Below, in pieces: positions 1-10,840 of a DNA stretch of 64,000 bases; within the stretch, counting starts at the first letter, position 1; each line of letters starts with the position of its first letter. The notes under the pieces are model-generated. The model had not been told where the DNA came from. It saw nothing but the letters and a program-made list of their open reading frames with translations, and ran no database searches. Location of the stretch: positions 71,152 through 135,151 of the forward strand of contig NZ_LWHM01000034.1 in the NCBI RefSeq assembly GCF_001642735.1, given 5' to 3'. A program made the position numbers and the translations under genes. Origin of the DNA: Pseudohongiella nitratireducens (lineage in GTDB: Bacteria; Pseudomonadota; Gammaproteobacteria; Pseudomonadales; Pseudohongiellaceae).

Positions 1-566
<566 letters not shown>

Positions 567-616
567 GGATTTATGTTTCTCCCAAAAGTCATCGGCAGGA
601 TGTTGAAACCGCTCTG

Positions 617-1639
617 TCAGAGCTGTTTGCTGCGATGCGCTTCAAACTCAACGTCTAAAGCACCTTCTCCATGCATCAGGGCTGACAGCACCTGATCAAC
701 CGTTTTGCCTTCGTAGACGATCTGATACAAACCATCGGCCAGTGGCATATAAACATCCATTTCTTTGGCCTTTTGCTGAACCTGTTTCAGCGTATTAACG
801 CCTTCTGCTACCTGACCCAGTTCGCCGACCGCATCATCAAGCGTTTTACCCTCACCTAAGGCCAAGCCTACACGAAAATTTCGACTCAGCGAAGATGAAC
901 AGGTCACGATGAGATCACCCACACCAGAGAGGCCAAGGAAGGTCATAGGATCGGCGCCAAGCTCACGCCCGAAGCGAGCCATTTCTGTCAGGCTGCGTGT
1001 CACCAACATAGCGTTGGTGTTGTGCCCCATGCCCATGGCAGAGGCCAGCCCAGCGATAATGGCATAAATATTCTTAAGTGAACCCCCCAGTTCAACACCG
1101 TACATATCGTTATTGGTATAGACGCGGAAATACTCTGAACGCATCATCTCCCGCACACGCTCTCGCATCGACTCATCGGGGCTGGCAATGACCGTTCCGG
1201 TCAGGCTCTGCTGGGCGATCTCACGCGCAAGGTTTGGCCCACTGAGTACACCAATCGTTGCCTCAGGCAATTCTTGTTGCATCACCTGGCTCATCAGTAA
1301 AAAGGTACCTGCCTCAATCCCCTTGGTGGTACTGACCAGCAGAGCATCCGGACGGATAATCGGGGCAAGGCGCTGCACCACAGTACGGAAAAAAGCGCTG
1401 GGAACAGCAACAAACACCACAGAGCTGGATTCAACCGCTGCCTGGATGTCGGTGGTGGCATAGACATTTTCGTGTATCTGATAGCCTGGCAGGTAACGCG
1501 AATTCTCACGTTTCTCGTTGACCTCGGTAGCCGATTCTTCATTGCGCAGCCAGAAATTCACCCGATAGCCATTACCTGCCACAATATTGGCGATTACGGT
1601 ACCAAAGCTGCCGCCACCTATTACACTTACCGTTTCCAT
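617..1639 (-). CDS. gpsA: glycerol-3-phosphate dehydrogenase [NAD(P)+]
   Basis: This 340-residue protein matches the length and layout of GpsA, the cytoplasmic enzyme that reduces dihydroxyacetone phosphate to sn-glycerol-3-phosphate for phospholipid synthesis. The N-terminus carries a Rossmann motif (GGGSFGTV, residues 8-15). The middle holds STTKGIE and GPNLAREIA, and GGSLKNIYAI contains the expected catalytic lysine. The C-terminal half has the substrate-binding region GLSGVGDLIVTCSS. The start is an ATG at 1639. It lies about 30 nt downstream of sthA on the same strand and 50 nt upstream of the DUF4389 gene, so the three may be co-transcribed. The assignment is secure. Confidence 0.97.
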   Translation of the reverse strand: METVSVIGGGSFGTVIANIVAGNGYRVNFWLRNEESATEVNEKRENSRYLPGYQIHENVYATTDIQAAVESSSVVFVAVPSAFFRTVVQRLAPIIRPDALLVSTTKGIEAGTFLLMSQVMQQELPEATIGVLSGPNLAREIAQQSLTGTVIASPDESMRERVREMMRSEYFRVYTNNDMYGVELGGSLKNIYAIIAGLASAMGMGHNTNAMLVTRSLTEMARFGRELGADPMTFLGLSGVGDLIVTCSSSLSRNFRVGLALGEGKTLDDAVGELGQVAEGVNTLKQVQQKAKEMDVYMPLADGLYQIVYEGKTVDQVLSALMHGEGALDVEFEAHRSKQL

Positions 1640-1670
1640 GGACTCTTTTACTCCCTAAACTGACAATAAC

Positions 1671-3056
1671 TCAGAATACGCGGTTCAACCCATCCAGCGC
1701 AGCGATTCGATACGCTTCTGCCATTGTCGGGTAGTTGAACGTCGTATTGAGGAAATATTTCATGGTATTGGCCTGACCGTCCTGCTCCATGATCGCCTGA
1801 CCAATGTGTACGATCTCAGATGCCTGGTCGCCAAAACAGTGGATACCCAGAATCTCCAGTGTCTCGAAGTGGAAAATAATCTTCAGCATACCGACCAGTT
1901 CACCGGTAATCTGACCGCGCGCGGTATTGCTAAAGAATGCTTTACCCACCTCATAAGGAATTTTCTCGGCAGTCAGTTCCTGCTCGGTTTTACCCAGGGT
2001 ACTGATTTCCGGGATGGTATAGATACCGGAGGCTACCCGGTCAATGGCAACGAACTCTTCCGGGCTGAAAATGGCATTGGACGCCGCACGCCCCTGGTCG
2101 TAGGAGGCACTGGCCAGCGATGGCCAGCCAATGATGTCGCCGGCGGCAAAGATATTTTCTACAGATGTCTGGTAGCGTTCATTGACGTGCAGTTGTCCCC
2201 GTTTATTGGGCTCAATCCCCAACTTGTCGAGCCCCATCCCATCTGAGTTACCGGCACGGCCATTGGCCCAGAGGATAATTTCACTTTTGATTTTTTTGCC
2301 CGATTTGAGGTGTGTGATGACACTGTCATCGCGATACTCAATTTTCTCATATTCTTCATTGTGACGGCTGCGCACCCCGATATCTTTGAGGTGGTAGCTC
2401 AACGCATCAGAAATTTCCCAGTCCAGGAATGACAGCAGTGACTCTGCCGGGTTGATCAGCTCGACTTTACAGCCCAGCCCACCAAAAATGGACGCGTATT
2501 CACAGCCAATCACACCCGCACCAATCACTGTCACTTTTTTGGGGGAATGATCCAGGGTGAGAATTTTGTCGCTGTCAAACAGCCGCGGATGAGTAAAGTC
2601 AACATTTTCCGGACGGTACGGTCTGGAGCCGGTGGCAATGATGAAGTAGTCAGCATGCAGAATCGGGCCTTTCTTACCCAGTTTGATGGTATGAGCATCC
2701 TGGAATTCGGCATGACCCTGAATGACTTCGACATCATTCTTTTCGTAATAATTGCCACGCAGATAGACTTGTTCATCAATCACACGATCCGCATGTCGCA
2801 TGATTTCCGGGAAACTGGGCTTATTCAGATTGGCAAATTCACGCAATAACGGGTTGGAGCGAAACTGCATAACCTGGCGTACATAATGGCGCAACGCCTT
2901 GGACGGAATCGTGCCCAGGTGAGTGCAATTGCCCCCGACGCGTTCCCGATCCGAAATCAGTGCAACGCGCTTGCCGTGTTTGGCTGCATTGATTGCCGCT
3001 GATTCCCCTGCCGGGCCACTACCAATTACGATCAAATCGTATTTACTGCGCGCCAT
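1671..3056 (-). CDS. sthA: soluble pyridine nucleotide transhydrogenase
   Basis: A 461-residue flavoprotein of the pyridine nucleotide-disulfide oxidoreductase superfamily. It has an N-terminal FAD-binding motif ([11 protein letters not shown]), a second Rossmann motif for NAD(P) ([13 protein letters not shown]), the AAGDIIGWP segment near FAD, and a C-terminal dimerisation domain. The redox-active pair of dihydrolipoamide dehydrogenases is not intact: the first cysteine is kept and the second position is Thr ([11 protein letters not shown]). This pattern is known for SthA, which transfers hydride between NADPH and NAD+ without a disulfide. Length and sequence fit the family closely. It lies between nqrM and gpsA, suggesting a cluster around reducing-equivalent balance. 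Confidence 0.95.
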   Translation of the reverse strand: MARSKYDLIVIGSGPAGESAAINAAKHGKRVALISDRERVGGNCTHLGTIPSKALRHYVRQVMQFRSNPLLREFANLNKPSFPEIMRHADRVIDEQVYLRGNYYEKNDVEVIQGHAEFQDAHTIKLGKKGPILHADYFIIATGSRPYRPENVDFTHPRLFDSDKILTLDHSPKKVTVIGAGVIGCEYASIFGGLGCKVELINPAESLLSFLDWEISDALSYHLKDIGVRSRHNEEYEKIEYRDDSVITHLKSGKKIKSEIILWANGRAGNSDGMGLDKLGIEPNKRGQLHVNERYQTSVENIFAAGDIIGWPSLASASYDQGRAASNAIFSPEEFVAIDRVASGIYTIPEISTLGKTEQELTAEKIPYEVGKAFFSNTARGQITGELVGMLKIIFHFETLEILGIHCFGDQASEIVHIGQAIMEQDGQANTMKYFLNTTFNYPTMAEAYRIAALDGLNRVF

Positions 3057-3134
3057 GTCGTTTTGCTCCCTCTACCGTCACTGCTGATATTAATGCGGAT
3101 TTCTGCTGACAGGTTGATTCCCTGACATAAACCC

Positions 3135-3317
3135 TCAGGCCCTGCTCTCCTCACACTTGTTGGGATTGCCACCACAAAGCTCGCAGGATTCATCCACACC
3201 GGCTTTATTCAATCCACCACATGAACCTTTGATGGGCTGGCGGCCAAACAGAACACCAATTGCCATGCCGGCCATCACAAACAGGATAAGTACGAAGCTT
3301 GCCACGATCGTTGTCAT
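3135..3317 (-). CDS. nqrM: Na+-NQR maturation factor NqrM
   Basis: A 60-residue protein with one N-terminal membrane helix (residues about 3-24) followed by a cysteine-rich tail containing SCGGLNKAG and SCELCGGNPNKC. This is the layout of NqrM (formerly DUF539), needed for assembly of Na+-NQR, where the conserved cysteines are thought to help deliver iron to the NqrD/NqrE site. Its ATG overlaps the apbE stop codon (ATGA), so it is translationally coupled to apbE and is the last gene of the nqr cluster. Confidence 0.95.
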   Translation of the reverse strand: MTTIVASFVLILFVMAGMAIGVLFGRQPIKGSCGGLNKAGVDESCELCGGNPNKCEESRA

Positions 3318-4384
3318 GATTCTTCCTCCAGGTACCGTGCAAATTGACGGCTGTATCGCGAGTCAAAACCCGACTCGTTATCTGATTTTACTATAAAGTA
3401 GGCGGCAAGACCGATTTCCTCTGCCAGGGCCATGGAAGACTCGGCGCCCATGACCATAAAAGCAGTCGCCAGGGCATCCGCACGCATGGCATTGTCTGCA
3501 ATAACATAGCAGGCAGCCAGGTTGTGCGTTATGGGGCGGCCCGTCGCCGGATCAATCTCGTGTGAGTAGCGCTGCCCGTCCTGTTCGAAATAATTTCGAT
3601 AATCTCCGGAGCCTGCCACACCCAGCGATTCGTCGCGGGTATAAATGATTTGATGAACTTCTGGTGATCCGTTCACCGGGCGCTCAATACCTGGCACCCA
3701 GGCACTACCGTCACGTTTACGGCCTTTGATGCGCAACTCTCCACCAATTTCTATGAAGTAGCTATCCATTTGCAGGCTGTCAAAATACTCGGCGATATAG
3801 TCAGCGCCATAGCCTTTGGCGATACCGCTCAAATCCACCTGCACATCCTGTTGCTTGCGCAGCTGTGGCGGCGTCAGCTTTACATCCAGATGCTGATAGC
3901 CCACTTCGGAAAGCATTCGCTGTATGGTCTGCTCATCCGGCATATCGATTGGCCGCATTTGGGGACCAAATCCCCAGCGATCCACTAACGGCCCCACCGT
4001 GACATCGAAGGCTCCGCCGGTCAACTCACTGATCTGCAGCGCCTCCTGCATCACCTCAGCCAGCTCAGGCGAAACATCAAACCATTCTCCTGCAGGCGAC
4101 TGATTGAATCGCGACAACTCGGAAGTGGGTTCATAGGTAGACATCAGTTCTTTGTCAATCCGGTGTAGACGGTCGCTAATACCTGCGGCCAGTTCTTCAC
4201 CAGAGACCGCTGCCGGAAACCCTGTCACCAAGACACGGTAGCTGGTTCCCATCGTGTTGCCGTCGAGCTGGTATATATCCGGGCCTTCAGGCGCTGGACG
4301 CAACCAGATCCATACGACCAGAATGGCAAGCAACAGCAAAGTAAACTGAAAGCGGCTGACAAAACGTTGCAGATAGGACTTCAC
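3314..4384 (-). CDS. apbE: FAD:protein FMN transferase
   Basis: A 356-residue ApbE-family flavin transferase. It covalently attaches FMN to the threonine of SGAT-type motifs, and here NqrB and NqrC both carry such motifs a few kilobases upstream. A hydrophobic N-terminal segment (residues about 13-28) anchors or exports it to the periplasmic side. Characteristic parts are GNTMGTSYRV, VDLSGIAKGYGAD, IEIGGELRIKG and the C-terminal block with ATGRPITHNL and MRADALATAFMVMG. The start is GTG at 4384, preceded at good spacing by an AGGA-type ribosome site. It is separated from nqrF by a stable hairpin that may lower its expression relative to the structural subunits. Confidence 0.95.
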   Translation of the reverse strand: MKSYLQRFVSRFQFTLLLLAILVVWIWLRPAPEGPDIYQLDGNTMGTSYRVLVTGFPAAVSGEELAAGISDRLHRIDKELMSTYEPTSELSRFNQSPAGEWFDVSPELAEVMQEALQISELTGGAFDVTVGPLVDRWGFGPQMRPIDMPDEQTIQRMLSEVGYQHLDVKLTPPQLRKQQDVQVDLSGIAKGYGADYIAEYFDSLQMDSYFIEIGGELRIKGRKRDGSAWVPGIERPVNGSPEVHQIIYTRDESLGVAGSGDYRNYFEQDGQRYSHEIDPATGRPITHNLAACYVIADNAMRADALATAFMVMGAESSMALAEEIGLAAYFIVKSDNESGFDSRYSRQFARYLEEES

Positions 4385-4409
4385 GAATTTCTATTCCTGA
4401 CAAAGCAAA

Positions 4410-4442
4410 CAGGGGAGCAGAAGTATCACTTCGGCTCCCCTG
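4410..4442 (-). terminator. hairpin between nqrF and apbE (attenuator or terminator)
   Basis: Arms at about 4410-4424 and 4428-4442 pair over 15 positions with a single A/G mismatch around a 3-nt loop. On the minus strand the stem is followed by a T-rich run (TTTGCTTTG). It sits inside the nqr cluster, so it more likely gives partial termination than a full stop. Confidence 0.7.
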
Positions 4443-4472
4443 CATGGTGTGCGATTCAACGGGTCTGTCGGA

Positions 4473-5699
4473 TCACGAGAACTCGTCCAGGGCGATATTC
4501 TCGTCTTCGACCCCAAGATCCTTGAGCATCTTGATGACCGAGGCATTCATGATGGGCGGCCCACACATATAGTATTCACAGTCTTCTGGTGCCGGATGAT
4601 CTTTCAGGTACTGATCATGCACGACGTTGTGAATAAAGCCAGTGTAACCTTCCCAGTTATCTTCGGGCTGAGGCTCAGATAGCGCCACATGCCATTCAAA
4701 ATTGTCATGCTTCGCAGCCAGTTCATCGAAATCTTCCACATAGAACATTTCTTTCTTGCTTCGCGCACCGTACCAGAAGGTAATTTTGCGGTTAGAGTGC
4801 AGGCGACATAACTGGTCAAAGATATGTGAACGCATAGGCGCCATACCGGCACCACCACCAACGAACACCATCTCATTATCAGTCTCCTTGGCGAAGAATT
4901 CACCGAAGGGGCCAAATACTTTCACTTTGTCGCCTGGCTTCAGGTTGAAAACATACGAAGACATGATGCCGGGCGGATGATTACTGCGCGGCGGCGGCGT
5001 GGCCACACGGATATTGAACTTGATGATACCCTTCTCTTCCGGATAGTTGGCCATTGAGTAGGCACGAATCGTGGTATCGTTGCTCTTGGAACTTAAATCG
5101 AAGAGACCAAATTTCTCCCAGTCATCACGGAAACGCTCTTCAATGTCAAAATCCTTGAAATGGACTTCATGAGGCCCGACCTCCAGCTGCACATAACCGC
5201 CAGCGCGGAAATCAACGCTTTCACCGTCCGGGATTTTCAGTACCAGCTCTTTGATGAATGTAGCGACGTTGTGATTGGAAACAACTTCACATTCCCATTG
5301 CTTCACACCAAAGAACTCAGGTTCAACTTCGATCTTCATGTCCTGTTTGACAGCAACCTGACAGGACAAACGCCAGTGGTCCTTGGCCTCACCCATGGTG
5401 AAATGGCCTTTTTCGGTTGGCAGCATGGAGCCACCACCATCAATGACCTGGCATTTACATTGCGCACAGGTACCGCCACCGCCGCAGGCAGATGACAGGT
5501 ATATGCCTGCGTCTGCCAGAGTGTTCAGCAGTTTGCCGCCAGCGGGGACTGTGATCGATTTCTCGGGGTCACCGTTAATCTCAATATTGACATCGCCTGA
5601 GCTGACCAGACGGGCACGGGCCAGGAGAATCAGTGTCACCAGCACCATCACCACGACGGTGAACATCAAGGCACCAGCTACAATTGTTGTGGTATCCAT
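4473..5699 (-). CDS. nqrF: Na+-NQR subunit F (NADH dehydrogenase, 2Fe-2S/FAD)
   Basis: This 408-residue subunit is the electron entry point of Na+-NQR: it oxidises NADH through FAD and passes electrons to a 2Fe-2S cluster. One N-terminal membrane helix (residues about 5-27) is followed by a ferredoxin domain with the cluster cysteines ([13 protein letters not shown], then SCQV). The C-terminal ferredoxin reductase domain has the FAD motif [11 protein letters not shown], the NADH-binding [12 protein letters not shown], and a CGPP near the C-terminus ending in ALDEFS. Length and order match the family. It is the sixth gene of the operon, about 40 nt after nqrE. Confidence 0.98.
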   Translation of the reverse strand: MDTTTIVAGALMFTVVVMVLVTLILLARARLVSSGDVNIEINGDPEKSITVPAGGKLLNTLADAGIYLSSACGGGGTCAQCKCQVIDGGGSMLPTEKGHFTMGEAKDHWRLSCQVAVKQDMKIEVEPEFFGVKQWECEVVSNHNVATFIKELVLKIPDGESVDFRAGGYVQLEVGPHEVHFKDFDIEERFRDDWEKFGLFDLSSKSNDTTIRAYSMANYPEEKGIIKFNIRVATPPPRSNHPPGIMSSYVFNLKPGDKVKVFGPFGEFFAKETDNEMVFVGGGAGMAPMRSHIFDQLCRLHSNRKITFWYGARSKKEMFYVEDFDELAAKHDNFEWHVALSEPQPEDNWEGYTGFIHNVVHDQYLKDHPAPEDCEYYMCGPPIMNASVIKMLKDLGVEDENIALDEFS

Positions 5700-5739
5700 T
5701 ATTTCTGTAACCTTCTCACTTCAAAGTCGCTGACAAGTC

Positions 5740-6348
5740 TTAGAGGCTCAGGCCGCTGAACGACATGAATCCCAGTGACATCAATCCCGTTGTAATGAAT
5801 GTAATGCCCAGGCCGCGCAATCCGGCTGGCACATCGCTGTACTTCATCTTTTCGCGAATGCCGGCAAGCAATGCGATTGCCAGTGCCCAGCCGACACCAG
5901 CACCCATGCCATATACCGTACTCTCCGCAAAGGTGTAGCTACGCTGCACCATGAACAGTGAGGCACCGAGGATGGCACAGTTCACTGTGATCAGGGGCAG
6001 AAAGACACCCAGCGCGTTGTACAGGGCGGGCACAAACTTATCCAGGAACATCTCCAGGATCTGTACCATGGCGGCGATCACACCGATGTAACACAGGTAC
6101 CCAAGGAAGCTCAGGTCCAGGTCAGGCAGCCCTGCCCAGGCCAGTGCACCGTCTTTCAGCAGGTAGTGAAAGATCAGGTTATTGACCGGTACTGTGATGA
6201 CTTGTACCACGATAACGGCAACACCCAGACCCAGCGCGGTATCAACCTTCTTGGAAACAGCCAGGAAGGTACACATGCCCAGGAACATCATCAGCGCCAT
6301 GTTTTCGACAAAGATAGCGCTGACAAACAGACTCAGATAATGCTCCAT
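5740..6348 (-). CDS. nqrE: Na+-NQR subunit E
   Basis: A 202-residue integral membrane protein with six predicted helices. It pairs with NqrD and with it holds an iron site in the membrane core of the sodium pump, through Cys residues in the half-helices (near CTFLAVSK and VNCAILG). Its ATG overlaps the nqrD stop (ATGA), giving translational coupling and one-to-one expression with its structural partner. Confidence 0.98.
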   Translation of the reverse strand: MEHYLSLFVSAIFVENMALMMFLGMCTFLAVSKKVDTALGLGVAVIVVQVITVPVNNLIFHYLLKDGALAWAGLPDLDLSFLGYLCYIGVIAAMVQILEMFLDKFVPALYNALGVFLPLITVNCAILGASLFMVQRSYTFAESTVYGMGAGVGWALAIALLAGIREKMKYSDVPAGLRGLGITFITTGLMSLGFMSFSGLSL

Positions 6349-7010
6349 CAGTGTGCCCCCGTCTCAGTCGTGTGTGGCATCATTTCAAACTCGTTATCTT
6401 CCACCTGCTCTTCATGCTTGTTACGCAGCACCCAGATAAAGAACCCGATAATAAAGAAAGCGCTTGGCGCCAGCAGCATCAGACCATTAGGCTGATACCA
6501 GCCGCCATCGGAGACCGTTGGCAAAATGGTGTAGCCCAGCAGTGTACCGGAGCCAAACAGCTCGCGAATGGTACCCACTACGATCAGTACCACGCTGTAG
6601 CCCAGACCGTTACCGATACCATCCATGAAACTGGGGATGGGCGGATTTTTCATGGCAAACGCTTCGGCACGGCCCATCACAATACAGTTAGTGATGATCA
6701 GGCCCACAAATACGCTCAATTGTTTACTGATCTCAAAGGCGTAAGCTTTGAGTATCTGGTCAACCAGGATCACCAGCGAGGCAATAATCGTCATCTGAAT
6801 GATGATACGAATACTGCTGGGTATATGGTTTCGGATCATGGAGATAAACAGGTTGGAAAACGCTGTTACCGCCGTGAGCGCCATACACATGACCAGCGAA
6901 ACCTGCAGGCTGGTGGTCACCGCCAGTGCCGAACAAACCCCGAGGATTTGCAAGGCAATCGGGTTGTTCATAAAGATCGGTTTGATCAGGATTGTTTTGG
7001 TAGCAGACAT
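6348..7010 (-). CDS. nqrD: Na+-NQR subunit D
   Basis: A 220-residue membrane subunit with six predicted helices, homologous in fold to NqrE. The conserved stretches [10 protein letters not shown] and [16 protein letters not shown] include the cysteines expected to contribute to the intramembrane iron centre. It begins 11 nt after nqrC and overlaps nqrE by the ATGA junction. Confidence 0.98.
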   Translation of the reverse strand: MSATKTILIKPIFMNNPIALQILGVCSALAVTTSLQVSLVMCMALTAVTAFSNLFISMIRNHIPSSIRIIIQMTIIASLVILVDQILKAYAFEISKQLSVFVGLIITNCIVMGRAEAFAMKNPPIPSFMDGIGNGLGYSVVLIVVGTIRELFGSGTLLGYTILPTVSDGGWYQPNGLMLLAPSAFFIIGFFIWVLRNKHEEQVEDNEFEMMPHTTETGAH

Positions 7011-7021
7011 ATTAAATCTCT

Positions 7022-7813
7022 TCAGCCCTGTATTTCGTTTTCAAGAAAGGGTCCAAAACCATTTTCACCCAGCCAGAATTGCACCATGTTTTCCACACCA
7101 CGGCTGGTCAGAGTAGCGCCAGATAACGCATCAATTTCGTTATCACCGGAGCCACCGCCTTTGACAACCCGGAAATTCACATTACCGTTGTCACCGTACA
7201 CTTCCTTGCCGACCCATTGGGCCTGCCAGTCCGGGTTGCTGATTTCGCCACCCAGTCCAGGCGTTTCCTGATGATCATAGAAACCAATGCCGCGCACGGT
7301 AGAGCCATCACTTTCCAGTGCCAGGAAACCATACATGATGCCCCAAAGCCCATAGCCATTAACCGGCAATACAATGCTTTCAATTTCACCGCTATCATTT
7401 GTCAGCGTGTAGACAGTTGCGTAGTTCGCCCGGCGACGAATCGAGGCAACGTCCTGGTCACCGGTCAGGTTAATTGACATCTCCGGATCATTTTTGGCGC
7501 TTTGCTGATCATAGGATTGCGGGTCAACTCCCAGTGATTGCATCTCTTCTTCAGTCAGGAAGCGACCTTCCTGCAGGTCAACCATGCGGGCATTGAACTC
7601 ACTGAAACGTGCTTCTACATCCGCATTGGTATCCACATCAGGGTTGAACATACCTGCAGCGATCAATACGTTCTTGTTGCGATCCAGCAACTGGTTGGCA
7701 GTCTGGCGAGGTTTCAGCAACACCGCTGCACTCGAGATCATGATCGAACAAATCACGCACAGGCCCAGCGCCACCTTGATAACGTTCTGGACGGAGTTCA
7801 CATTAGACGACAT
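7022..7813 (-). CDS. nqrC: Na+-NQR subunit C (FMN-binding)
   Basis: A 263-residue subunit with one N-terminal membrane helix and a periplasmic FMN-binding domain. The C-terminal [10 protein letters not shown] motif holds the threonine that ApbE modifies with FMN. I chose the ATG at 7813 because a GGAGG ribosome site lies at suitable distance upstream; an in-frame TTG three codons earlier is less likely. The start lies inside the last codons of nqrB, an 11-nt overlap. Confidence 0.97.
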   Translation of the reverse strand: MSSNVNSVQNVIKVALGLCVICSIMISSAAVLLKPRQTANQLLDRNKNVLIAAGMFNPDVDTNADVEARFSEFNARMVDLQEGRFLTEEEMQSLGVDPQSYDQQSAKNDPEMSINLTGDQDVASIRRRANYATVYTLTNDSGEIESIVLPVNGYGLWGIMYGFLALESDGSTVRGIGFYDHQETPGLGGEISNPDWQAQWVGKEVYGDNGNVNFRVVKGGGSGDNEIDALSGATLTSRGVENMVQFWLGENGFGPFLENEIQG

Positions 7814-9020
7814 TGCGAGCAATCCTCCGTTTGATATTGGCTTTAACGACGAAATAGTCGATCAGCGGTGCACACAGGTTACCGAACAGGATAGCCAGCA
7901 TCATGCCTTCCGGGTACGCCGGGTTAAGCACGCGAATCATTACCACCATCACACCGATCAGCAAGCCAAACACCCATTTACCGGTATTGGTCATGGATGC
8001 TGATACCGGGTCTGTTGCCATGAACACCATGCCGAAGGCAAAACCGCCCAGCACCAGGTGCCAGTACCACGGTGTAGCAAAGGCCGGGTTGGTATCTGAA
8101 CCGATCGTATTCAGCAGCAGCGAGAACAACACCATACCCAGGAAGACACCTGCCATGATGCGCCATGATGCAATGCGTGTGATCAGCAGGATGGCACCAC
8201 CAATGAAGATAGCCAGTGTGGATACTTCACCAATGGAGCCAGGCAGGCGCCCAAAGAATGCATCCAGCCAGGTCAGGGTCTGACCACCGGCAACAGTGAT
8301 CGCTCCCATACCGTCTGCAGCAATCTGGCCCAGCGCAGTCGCGCCGCTGAAACCATCTACAGCAGTCCAGACCGAGTCACCGGACATCTGCGGCGCATAG
8401 GCAAAGAACAGGAATGCCCGACCGGTCAGCGCGGGGTTAAGGAAGTTCTTACCCGTACCACCAAAGACCTCTTTACCCACAATGATGCCGAAGGTAATAC
8501 CCAGTGCAGCCAGCCACAATGGCAGCGCCGGTGGCACAATCAGGGCAAACAGAATCGAGGTAACGAAAAAGCCTTCATTAATTTCATGGCCGCGCTTGAT
8601 GGCAAACAGCACTTCCCAGAAACCACCCACGATAAATACCGTGGCGTAGATCGGGATAAAGTAGACCGCGCCGTACCAGAAATTGTCCCAGATACTGCCT
8701 GGATCATTTCCTGCAAAAGCACCAATCAGCGCAGCACGCCAACCTTCTGCAGCCTGAATACCGGTATCCATCAGCGCCATGTTGGCCTGGTAGCCCAGGT
8801 TATACATGCCGTAGAACATGGCCGGAAAGGCAGCCAGCCACACCGTGATCATGATGCGCTTGAGATCCACGCCATCACGCACATGCGAACCGGAAACGGT
8901 TACCTTGCTGGGAGTATAGAAAATGGTATCCACAGCTTCGAACAGTGGATACATTTTTTCAAATTTACCGCCCTTCTCAAAGTGCGGTTCGATGTCGTCT
9001 AATATCTTACGCAGACCCAT
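7803..9020 (-). CDS. nqrB: Na+-NQR subunit B (FMN/riboflavin-binding membrane subunit)
   Basis: A 405-residue, about ten-helix membrane protein that forms the sodium channel and carries a covalent FMN. The attachment motif SGAT is present in [11 protein letters not shown] (around residue 230), matching ApbE further downstream. Other family landmarks are [22 protein letters not shown]-like sequence (here with FAYAP) and the C-terminal [14 protein letters not shown]. The cytoplasmic N-terminus ([19 protein letters not shown]) is typical. It follows nqrA by 13 nt. Confidence 0.98.
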   Translation of the reverse strand: MGLRKILDDIEPHFEKGGKFEKMYPLFEAVDTIFYTPSKVTVSGSHVRDGVDLKRIMITVWLAAFPAMFYGMYNLGYQANMALMDTGIQAAEGWRAALIGAFAGNDPGSIWDNFWYGAVYFIPIYATVFIVGGFWEVLFAIKRGHEINEGFFVTSILFALIVPPALPLWLAALGITFGIIVGKEVFGGTGKNFLNPALTGRAFLFFAYAPQMSGDSVWTAVDGFSGATALGQIAADGMGAITVAGGQTLTWLDAFFGRLPGSIGEVSTLAIFIGGAILLITRIASWRIMAGVFLGMVLFSLLLNTIGSDTNPAFATPWYWHLVLGGFAFGMVFMATDPVSASMTNTGKWVFGLLIGVMVVMIRVLNPAYPEGMMLAILFGNLCAPLIDYFVVKANIKRRIARNVV

Positions 9021-9033
9021 GCTTATAATTCCA

Positions 9034-10392
9034 TCAAGTCTCTTTTTCGATTCGCGTCAGGTTGGCACGCAGAATCGGGCCGTATTCATATTTGCCCGGG
9101 CACACGTAGGTGCACAGCGCCAAATCTTCCTCGTCCATTTCCAGCGCCCCCAGATCCATTGCCGACTCAATGTCACCAACGATCAGCGATCGCAGTAACT
9201 GTGTCGGCAGCACATCCAGGGGCATGATGGTTTCGTAACTGCCAACCGGCACCATGGCACGTTCACTACCATTCGTAGCGGTGCTCATATCCAGTTTTTT
9301 GCCCTTGAACAGGCTGGTCAGATAGATACCAAGGTTGGAGTGTCGTTTGGTACCGGCTGACAGGTAGCCCATGAATGGTCGTTCACGACCTTCACGCACG
9401 ACAGTAATTTGCTGATGGTACCGGCCCAGGAAGTTAGTCTGCTCAGCGACTTTACGTCCTGACAACACAGAACCGCTGATGACGCGGTTTTCACCGTCTT
9501 CCAACTCACCGGCCAGCAACTCATTGAGATCAGCGCCAACCCGTGTGCGCAGCAGACGTGGTGATTTCACCTGGGGACCGGCCAGCGCAACAACGCGCTC
9601 ATTCCAGATCTGCCCGGTTGCAAACAGCTTGCCGATGGCAATCACATCCTGCACACCAATGCTCCAGACCCACTTGTTCAAACTGACCGGATCAAGGAAA
9701 TGGATGTGTGTACCCGTCAAACCGGCAGGGTGAGGACCGCTGAAGCTCTCTACCGAAACATCGCCGGCAAAGGTTTCTTTTTCCAGGCCGTCAAAACTGC
9801 CCTCACGACGGCACAGAAAAACTTTGCCATCAGTCAGGCGGGACAGGATATTTACGCCTCGCACCAGATCCTGTGAATGCGCCTGGGCAACCAGCTCCGG
9901 GTTCATGGCCAGTGGGTTGCTGTCCATCAGATTGACAAAGATGGACGAAGCCTGGCTTTGCGGATCCGGCACACGGCTGAATGGCCGGGTGCGTAATGTC
10001 GTCCACAGCCCTGACTCAACCAGATTTTCAACCAGCGACTCACGCGGTGCAGAGGCAATCGCATCATCGTCCAGTTTACTGAAAGTCACCTGATCGGATT
10101 CATCTTCATCAAGATCGATAACCAAAGACAGAAACATGCGTTTCTCACCCCGGTTAATCGCCCTGACAGTACCCGTACCCGGCGCAGTATACTTAACACC
10201 GTCGGTTTTTTTGTCAGTAAACAAAAGCTGACCGAGTTTGACCCGATCTCCCTCTTTCACTTCCATCGTCGGCTTCATGCCCACGTAATCCTGCCCCAGT
10301 ATGGCGACTGAACGGACCGGTTTCGCGTTCTCGATTGCCTGCTCCGGAGCGCCCTTGATGGGTAAGTCCAATCCGCGCTTAATTCTGATCAT
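9034..10392 (-). CDS. nqrA: Na+-NQR subunit A
   Basis: A 452-residue soluble subunit of the sodium-translocating NADH:quinone oxidoreductase, associated with the cytoplasmic face near the quinone site. The N-terminus ([15 protein letters not shown]) and the C-terminal [15 protein letters not shown] are family signatures. It is the first gene of the nqrABCDEF-apbE-nqrM cluster. The ATG at 10392 follows an AGGCCTGATGA context. The promoter must lie in the upstream 10393-10840 gap, but I could not assign one with confidence. Confidence 0.97.
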   Translation of the reverse strand: MIRIKRGLDLPIKGAPEQAIENAKPVRSVAILGQDYVGMKPTMEVKEGDRVKLGQLLFTDKKTDGVKYTAPGTGTVRAINRGEKRMFLSLVIDLDEDESDQVTFSKLDDDAIASAPRESLVENLVESGLWTTLRTRPFSRVPDPQSQASSIFVNLMDSNPLAMNPELVAQAHSQDLVRGVNILSRLTDGKVFLCRREGSFDGLEKETFAGDVSVESFSGPHPAGLTGTHIHFLDPVSLNKWVWSIGVQDVIAIGKLFATGQIWNERVVALAGPQVKSPRLLRTRVGADLNELLAGELEDGENRVISGSVLSGRKVAEQTNFLGRYHQQITVVREGRERPFMGYLSAGTKRHSNLGIYLTSLFKGKKLDMSTATNGSERAMVPVGSYETIMPLDVLPTQLLRSLIVGDIESAMDLGALEMDEEDLALCTYVCPGKYEYGPILRANLTRIEKET

Positions 10393-10840
10393 TCATCAGG
10401 CCTAGTGTAATAATTTCAGGATAATCGTTGTCTAACTATGTCGTACAACCACGTCGTTCACGCCATTGTGATACAGCATACGCATCAAAGCACCACTGCG
10501 GCCTCGCGCCGCCTGAGAGACATCACCCGCGTACGGGTAGCAAAATGTGGCTGCCAGGTATCGGCAGGCGTTGTGAAAACGCGCAATATTATAGGTTTTG
10601 ATGCACTGATTTGCCACCATTTTTCGGCTTAAACGAACAAATTCAGTTTTGTGACAATATGAAACTCTGCCTGATCAGAAGCCAAGCGCCCGTCAGACAA
10701 GGTGTCGATGAGTAGAATGATATCAGCGATAAATCGAGCAAACCAGTAAAGTATCACTAAAATCTTACAGAGTGTCACAATCGGCCACCCCCCGTTTTCA
10801 GGGGACTGGCCGATTGCAAATCAACAGTTACCGTACAGGA
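10393..10840. other. intergenic region between gap and nqrA
   Basis: About 450 nt without a supported gene. It should contain the nqr promoter on the minus strand near 10393-10480; weak -10-like AT-rich elements are visible but none is convincing. Its right end holds a strong hairpin at 10778-10816 just past the GAPDH stop codon. The short ORFs here overlap on both strands and have no recognisable products. Confidence 0.6.
10778..10816 (-). terminator. hairpin downstream of GAPDH gene
   Basis: Outer arms caatcggcca and tggccgattg are perfect complements. Inside them a cccc/gggg pairing closes a small loop. It begins 25 nt after the GAPDH stop codon on the minus strand. No U-run follows, so it may stabilise the 3' end rather than act as a classical rho-independent terminator. 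Confidence 0.6.

Noticed and set aside
6351-7271. 306-residue open frame on the plus strand, antisense to nqrD and nqrC
   Set aside because: Both nqr subunits are well supported; the antisense protein is low-complexity and has no recognisable product.
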